64,000 nucleotides of DNA from Enchytraeus crypticus (taxonomy: Eukaryota > Annelida > Clitellata > Enchytraeida > Enchytraeidae). The translations under genes were made by a program, and so were the position numbers. The stretch is from the NCBI GenBank assembly GCA_905160935.1, contig CAJHZI010000882.1:2402501-2466500 (forward strand), in the 5' to 3' direction. The notes below the pieces were generated by a model, which did not search any database, was not told the DNA's origin, and was given only the letters and a program-made list of their open reading frames with translations. This document shows, piece by piece, positions 34,534 to 40,498 of the stretch (position 1 is the first letter of the stretch; the number at the start of each line of letters is the position of its first letter).

Positions 34534-37500
34534 GAGAAAGAAAAAGAAACGTTCCTTAGTTATTCGAGGTCCAAAGACATTCAACCGCTTTTCATAACCT
34601 TAAAAATATCCCAAGATCAAGTTTCTGGAGCGGCAATGATATATTTCTTGCTCCTCGCAATCGATTTCAGCTTCTTAATCTTTGTCCTGAATTTCTTCAG
34701 AGAAACAACTCTAAATCTCTCATGTTATTGGATAGCAACAAGTAACTTTGAAAAGCGGGATGAGATAGCTTAACCGAAAATTAACTCACATCCTCGTGTC
34801 AAGCTCTCTCTCTCTCTCTCTCTCTCATGCGCACTATCATTCGCTGAAAGAATCATGCTTAGGAACCTCTGTCTGAAACTTTCTGTCGTTTTACTTAACT
34901 ACAAAATTTTCTTCTTAAATAGACATTAAATTGTTGTCTTAGCATTTGCAGTGTTGCATAGTCTCAAACATACCATGAGTGATCAATTCTACTACTGATT
35001 TTTACATGCACAAGTATAGACTATTCAATGTCCTTAAGCAAAATAGCTGAATGCAATCATGAATTCAGCTGTTTGAAGTCATCATGATTTCATTTAATAT
35101 CGTCTCATCTCCCAAAGTCTCTTCATTAAAATACTTTTGTCTCTCCTCATTTTCCATATATTTCTGTCTATTTGAATGAAGAAGAATAGAACTTTGATAT
35201 TAACCGTGTATAACTGCAGCTTGGATCGTCTCTGGGCTGGCACGTTGGAGGGCTTGGCGTGGCCACCAGGATCACTGCGGGTGAATGGCGGGTGCAGGAG
35301 TCAATTGGTACGTTCTAACAGCTCTCATATTGAAGAAACAGTAAAATTTATTCAACTTAATTGCCGGGCTGCAAATGATCCATTTTTTGATTTTCTAAAT
35401 AAAAATATTTAAAACAAAATCCTAAGAAAAATATAAATCACAATTATCCATTGATAGTTCTTAATTTACAAAGAATTTTATTGTGATAAAGTTTTATTCA
35501 ATTTAACAACAACAACAATTACAATACGATTAGAGTACTACGGTTGTCCATAACAACATCGAGTACTGTGGAACCTTTAATATCTCTGCTATGAAGATCT
35601 CCTAAAAGTATGTGTCAATTTACAAAGGGAAGAATAGTGATGTAGTTCTCCTGTCTTCCGTTTAGATTCTGTCTGCAAAAAACTGTAAATTTTCCAACTT
35701 TGATATTGCTTATTGCAATTTTGGATAATGATGCAATTTAGTTTATTAATTTTAATTTTATTAATATTTAATATATATTTTAGCCTCTTCTATAAAATAT
35801 ATAAATACTGCTCCGCTATCGTTTTAGTGTTGCATTTCTTTTTATGGTAGAGTTTACTTTAATGTTAAATTGTATCATCAATTTTCGCTTCTTCTACAAA
35901 ATATATACAGATTTCAAAATGTTCTAAAAATAATAAATAATAAAGGTTTAACGTCCGTTTCCTCATAAAGGGATGATGTCAGGGACGGCAAATACAAATG
36001 AAAATTGCACAAAAAATGAAAAAATGTAAATTCTACATACAAATGAAAATTGCTCTTACCCCTTAATTTCCTTCTGAAACTGAACTGAAATTAAATCCTG
36101 ATCGTTTATTCCAGGAGAACGGGTGGTCGTGAGAACTCCACACGCCTTCGCGGACTTCAATCACTTCTGGAGGTCCGTCAGTCAGCAGAACTACCTCGTG
36201 TTCAGCGTGCGAGCCTGCAGCGACTGTCACGTCGCCATGTCTCCCACGCTGGGAGTCGATCCCGCAGAGTCCTACTACGACCTCGTCATCTCAGGATACA
36301 GCAACAAGTTTACTCTGCTTCATGAGGTCACAGGTAGTACCTCAAGTACTTCTTCTTCTTCTTCTTTTCTTCTTCTTTTTCTTCTTCTTCTACTTCTTAT
36401 TCTTCTTCTTTAAGTGCTGCTCCAAGCCTGGGCGCTCATGATCATGTTTCTCCACACGTCTCCATATTTAAAAGATATTCACGATATTTTTCAACAAGTA
36501 CTTCTTCTTCTTGTTCTTCTTTTTCTACTTGTTCTTCAAGTGCCTGTTACTAGACGGGTCGGTTATGGTCACGTTTATCCGTACGTCTCCATATTTAAAA
36601 GATATTAACGATATTTTTCAATAGCAGCTTATTAATTTCTAGTTCAGTACTTTCCTCCACGCCTCGGTTCATAATTATAATTCAATTAAATTATATAATG
36701 AATTGCTGAACTACAGGAATTGACAGAAAAGTGATTGGAGCTGAGATACCTACTCCTGACCTTCTCAGTTGTCAGCATCACGTGGACCTCTGGGTCGGGT
36801 GGGAGGGTCCGACCATCCAAATGGGTCGAGGTTCCCTGCCCGGCTACCACGTCCTCTACACCCACACCTTCAGCATGGAACACTATCCCGTCAAAGCTGT
36901 GTCCGTCTCTACCGGATTTGGCAACGACGGTGACTTTATTTTCAACGAGGATTTCTGTAAGTTGTAACACTACTGAGGAGCTATTACTAGACCTTTTTTT
37001 ACAAATGCTTCATAACTAGTGTACTTTTTATTTTATATAATAATAGTAATAATAACAGAGCGTAGAGGAACTATTTTAAATAGTTTTTCATCTTTCTTTT
37101 AATTAAAGTCCTTTTTATCTTATAATAATAATAATAATAATAATAACAATAAATACCCTGAGCTCTATAAGACCAGAGCATTAAAAGATAATTATAAAAA
37201 ATAATATTAGTAACCTTCGATAATTTGTATAGCAGTGTCATGGCCGGTGATCGGTCTTCGAGACTGTTTTACAGGTTCCTGGCAGGTTATTTTCAATCCT
37301 ATTCATGGTTCGTCATATCTTTGCTATTTATAGCGCAAATAGAACGCTACGATACAAGATTAACCTTCCATGGGCCCAGTGGGATAGCCATTAGTTGCTA
37401 CCTGACCTGGGATATGAACCCAGGCTACTTCAATCCGTGGCAAACACTCTAACCGTTACGTAATATCCCTCCTAAAGATTCCCAGATTGATTTTAAGCCG

Positions 37501-40442
37501 TTAATTCAACTTAATTGTTGCTTCTATTTATGCTTTAACCTGTAACGGAGTGCACTTATGTATGCGATGACTTATTTCTTAAATTTTTCTTTGCTATTTT
37601 ATATTTTCTTCTCATTTTTATATTATTCTATTTCTTTTTTTATAGATACATCGATATGATTATCACGGGAGTGGAGGAAGGCTCTAAACAATAATTAGTG
37701 AAGATTCTTATAAAATGTTATGATTTAAAATAAACTGTTGAGAGATTAGTAAATAACTATGGTTTGTCACAGCTGACTACTTTATGTTCTACACATCGCT
37801 ACATGATCACGTGAGATGGATTGAGCTGACGTCATCGATCACTTGGGCACCTCTGAGGATTCGAGCCTGTGAACAAGTATCGGTCTATCTCTGCGCCCAG
37901 AGGAACCATCAGAACTGCTACGAGCTCAAGTTCGGCTCCTTCAATAACACCAAGTCATCCATCTCTGGTTAGAGTTGAGAACTATAAAATTATTCTGGTT
38001 CCTCTTTGAATAACATTTTGTCATTCGTAAAGATTCTGACTGTTTCGGTTTCAATTTTCTAAATGTTTGTGTTATTTGAGCTGTTTATGCTGGATATTGT
38101 GGTGTTTTAGAAGATGGGATTAAATAACATCGTCACAGGAATAACCATTTAAGACGCCAAACTGTTTCCTAACGAACTACACTAAATTATTTAACATTAT
38201 CTAAGTTATTTAAAATATCTCAACATATCAGCTTGCACCTCGCAGACACAAGAGGAGATTCTTCAATGCTGCGTTATCGACTCAACTCTCCTCGTAAGAA
38301 AATAAGCAATCTTTGTGCATTTACATTACTATAAGCAGTCTTTGAACACTGCTAAATCAGTACATTAGGCCTACTCCCGTATTTCGAAATATTTTCCGGC
38401 ATGAGGTACAAATGTCATAGATTTACCAGTAGTAATAGAGTTAGTTAGATGACATAAGTTTTTATTCTAACCCATGCCAATTCCTGTAATATCTGTAATA
38501 AAGTTAAATTGGTACTATCGATTAGTGTATATTATGTGGCAATAATATCGTGTTTTAAATTAATATATTAATTCATTACTATTAATAACTAGAATGTCTT
38601 AATAGCGTAGGTGTAACGTCATGTAGTTTTAAATGACAGATCCTGAGGTGAATTGAACCCTCGCGGATTTGAATCCCAGCCGCGCTGATCTGAGAGTAAA
38701 ATCTCGGACATTCACTGGACTGGTTACACGCAAAATGTACTAAATTGCCTAACGGCTTAAAAATGCGGTATTAAAGGTGATAGATATCAACATAGTTGAT
38801 ATCGTTTTACTATAATGCGTGATATTATTGTTGTAACTGCTATTTTTCATGTCGGTTAATTTAGTCACTAATTAGCTTAGCTTTTTTACATCTTGTGCCC
38901 ATGACACAGTGCGCGGTCAACAGGTGACTGAAGTGGACACACCTGACTTGCTCAACTGTCTGGACACCAGGATGTTCTGGATAAAAGCGTCGAGTCAAGG
39001 ACTAAGCGTGGGGCACGGCACCATTCCAGACCATTACCAATTCATGTTTCATCAAGACTCGAACCCAGTACCTGTAGCTTACGTGGGGTTTGAAAGCACC
39101 AGCGAAGACTACTACGCTAGATGGCACGTAGATAAAAATTCAGGTTTGTTGTAGAAATGATTTAATAAAATATAAAAAATAGAAAGAACTAACATAACAA
39201 AATGTGTCTGAATGACTATCTTGATTTAATAAGATATATTTTTACAGATAAGTTTTATATTTTTAGGGGTAATATTTTATACTTATTTAATATTTTGACA
39301 GCTAGGTTGTAGCAGTAGCTATATTTTAGGGATTTACTAAAACTAACAATTTTTTCTTAAAATTTGAAATCGACGTAGTGTTTCTTATGATATATTAACA
39401 AATATTCCACTTTTCAGGACCACCTACAGTCAGTCATGCATTCGGTTCATATACATGCATTCGGTTCGCACATTTGCACGCGAGAAAAGATAATGCATTC
39501 ATTCAAAGTTTGAGATAATATTTATCATAGCCTAGCTATTAGCTGGTTATTTAGGAAAGTATTTATATCTACACTTAAGTAGACATAAATTGTATACATA
39601 TCAAAAGAATAATTGAGTTAAAAATTGTAATTTAGAATGTCTTAATAGCGTAGGGGTAACGTCATGAAGTTTTAAATGACAGATCCTGAGGTGAATTGAA
39701 CCCTCGTGGGTTCGAATCCCAGCCGCGCTTATCTGAGAGTATAATCTCGGACATTCACAGGCTTGGTTATACGGAAAATGGTCTAAATTGCCTAACGGCT
39801 GAAAAATGTGGTATTACAAGTGATAGATTTCAACATAGACGATCATTTCACTATATGTATTTACTTTACTGTACTGTGGTTGAAATATTTAAGATTAAAT
39901 ACGTCTTTTGCAAGATTTATCTAGTAACAATTGGATTCGAAATTTGACTTTATGATGCAACTATGCTGATTTCGGCCTCTGAAAATCACGATTAAAAGGG
40001 TGTGAGAATACATTTCAAATCATTTCAATACCGGGCTTTATTCTATTACATTATATTTACTTTTTTATTTATTGTGTGCTTGCACTGTGCAGTGGAGTCA
40101 GTGTGGTTCTTGACACCCACCACGTTCACCTATGAACAGATGTGGGAGACAGTGACTAGGCGCAGCGCCGTCATCTTCGGAGTGGCTGCCTGCAGTGACG
40201 TCCACCTGGTTCTCTCCAACAAGGTCAGGTGGTGGAACGATGTGTTTGACTTATTCATAGGTGGAAATCATAATACCAGGTATGCGAGAATTAATTTATC
40301 TACAAATAAAGTGATTCGATATTTTGAACCGACAGATTAAATGATTGATAGATGCAAATTTTTAATCATCTTCCTTAAACCCCTCATCTCCCTCTATCTC
40401 ACCATTGCAAGAAACGACTGGTATATAGAATATATACATATT

Positions 40443-40498
<56 letters not shown>

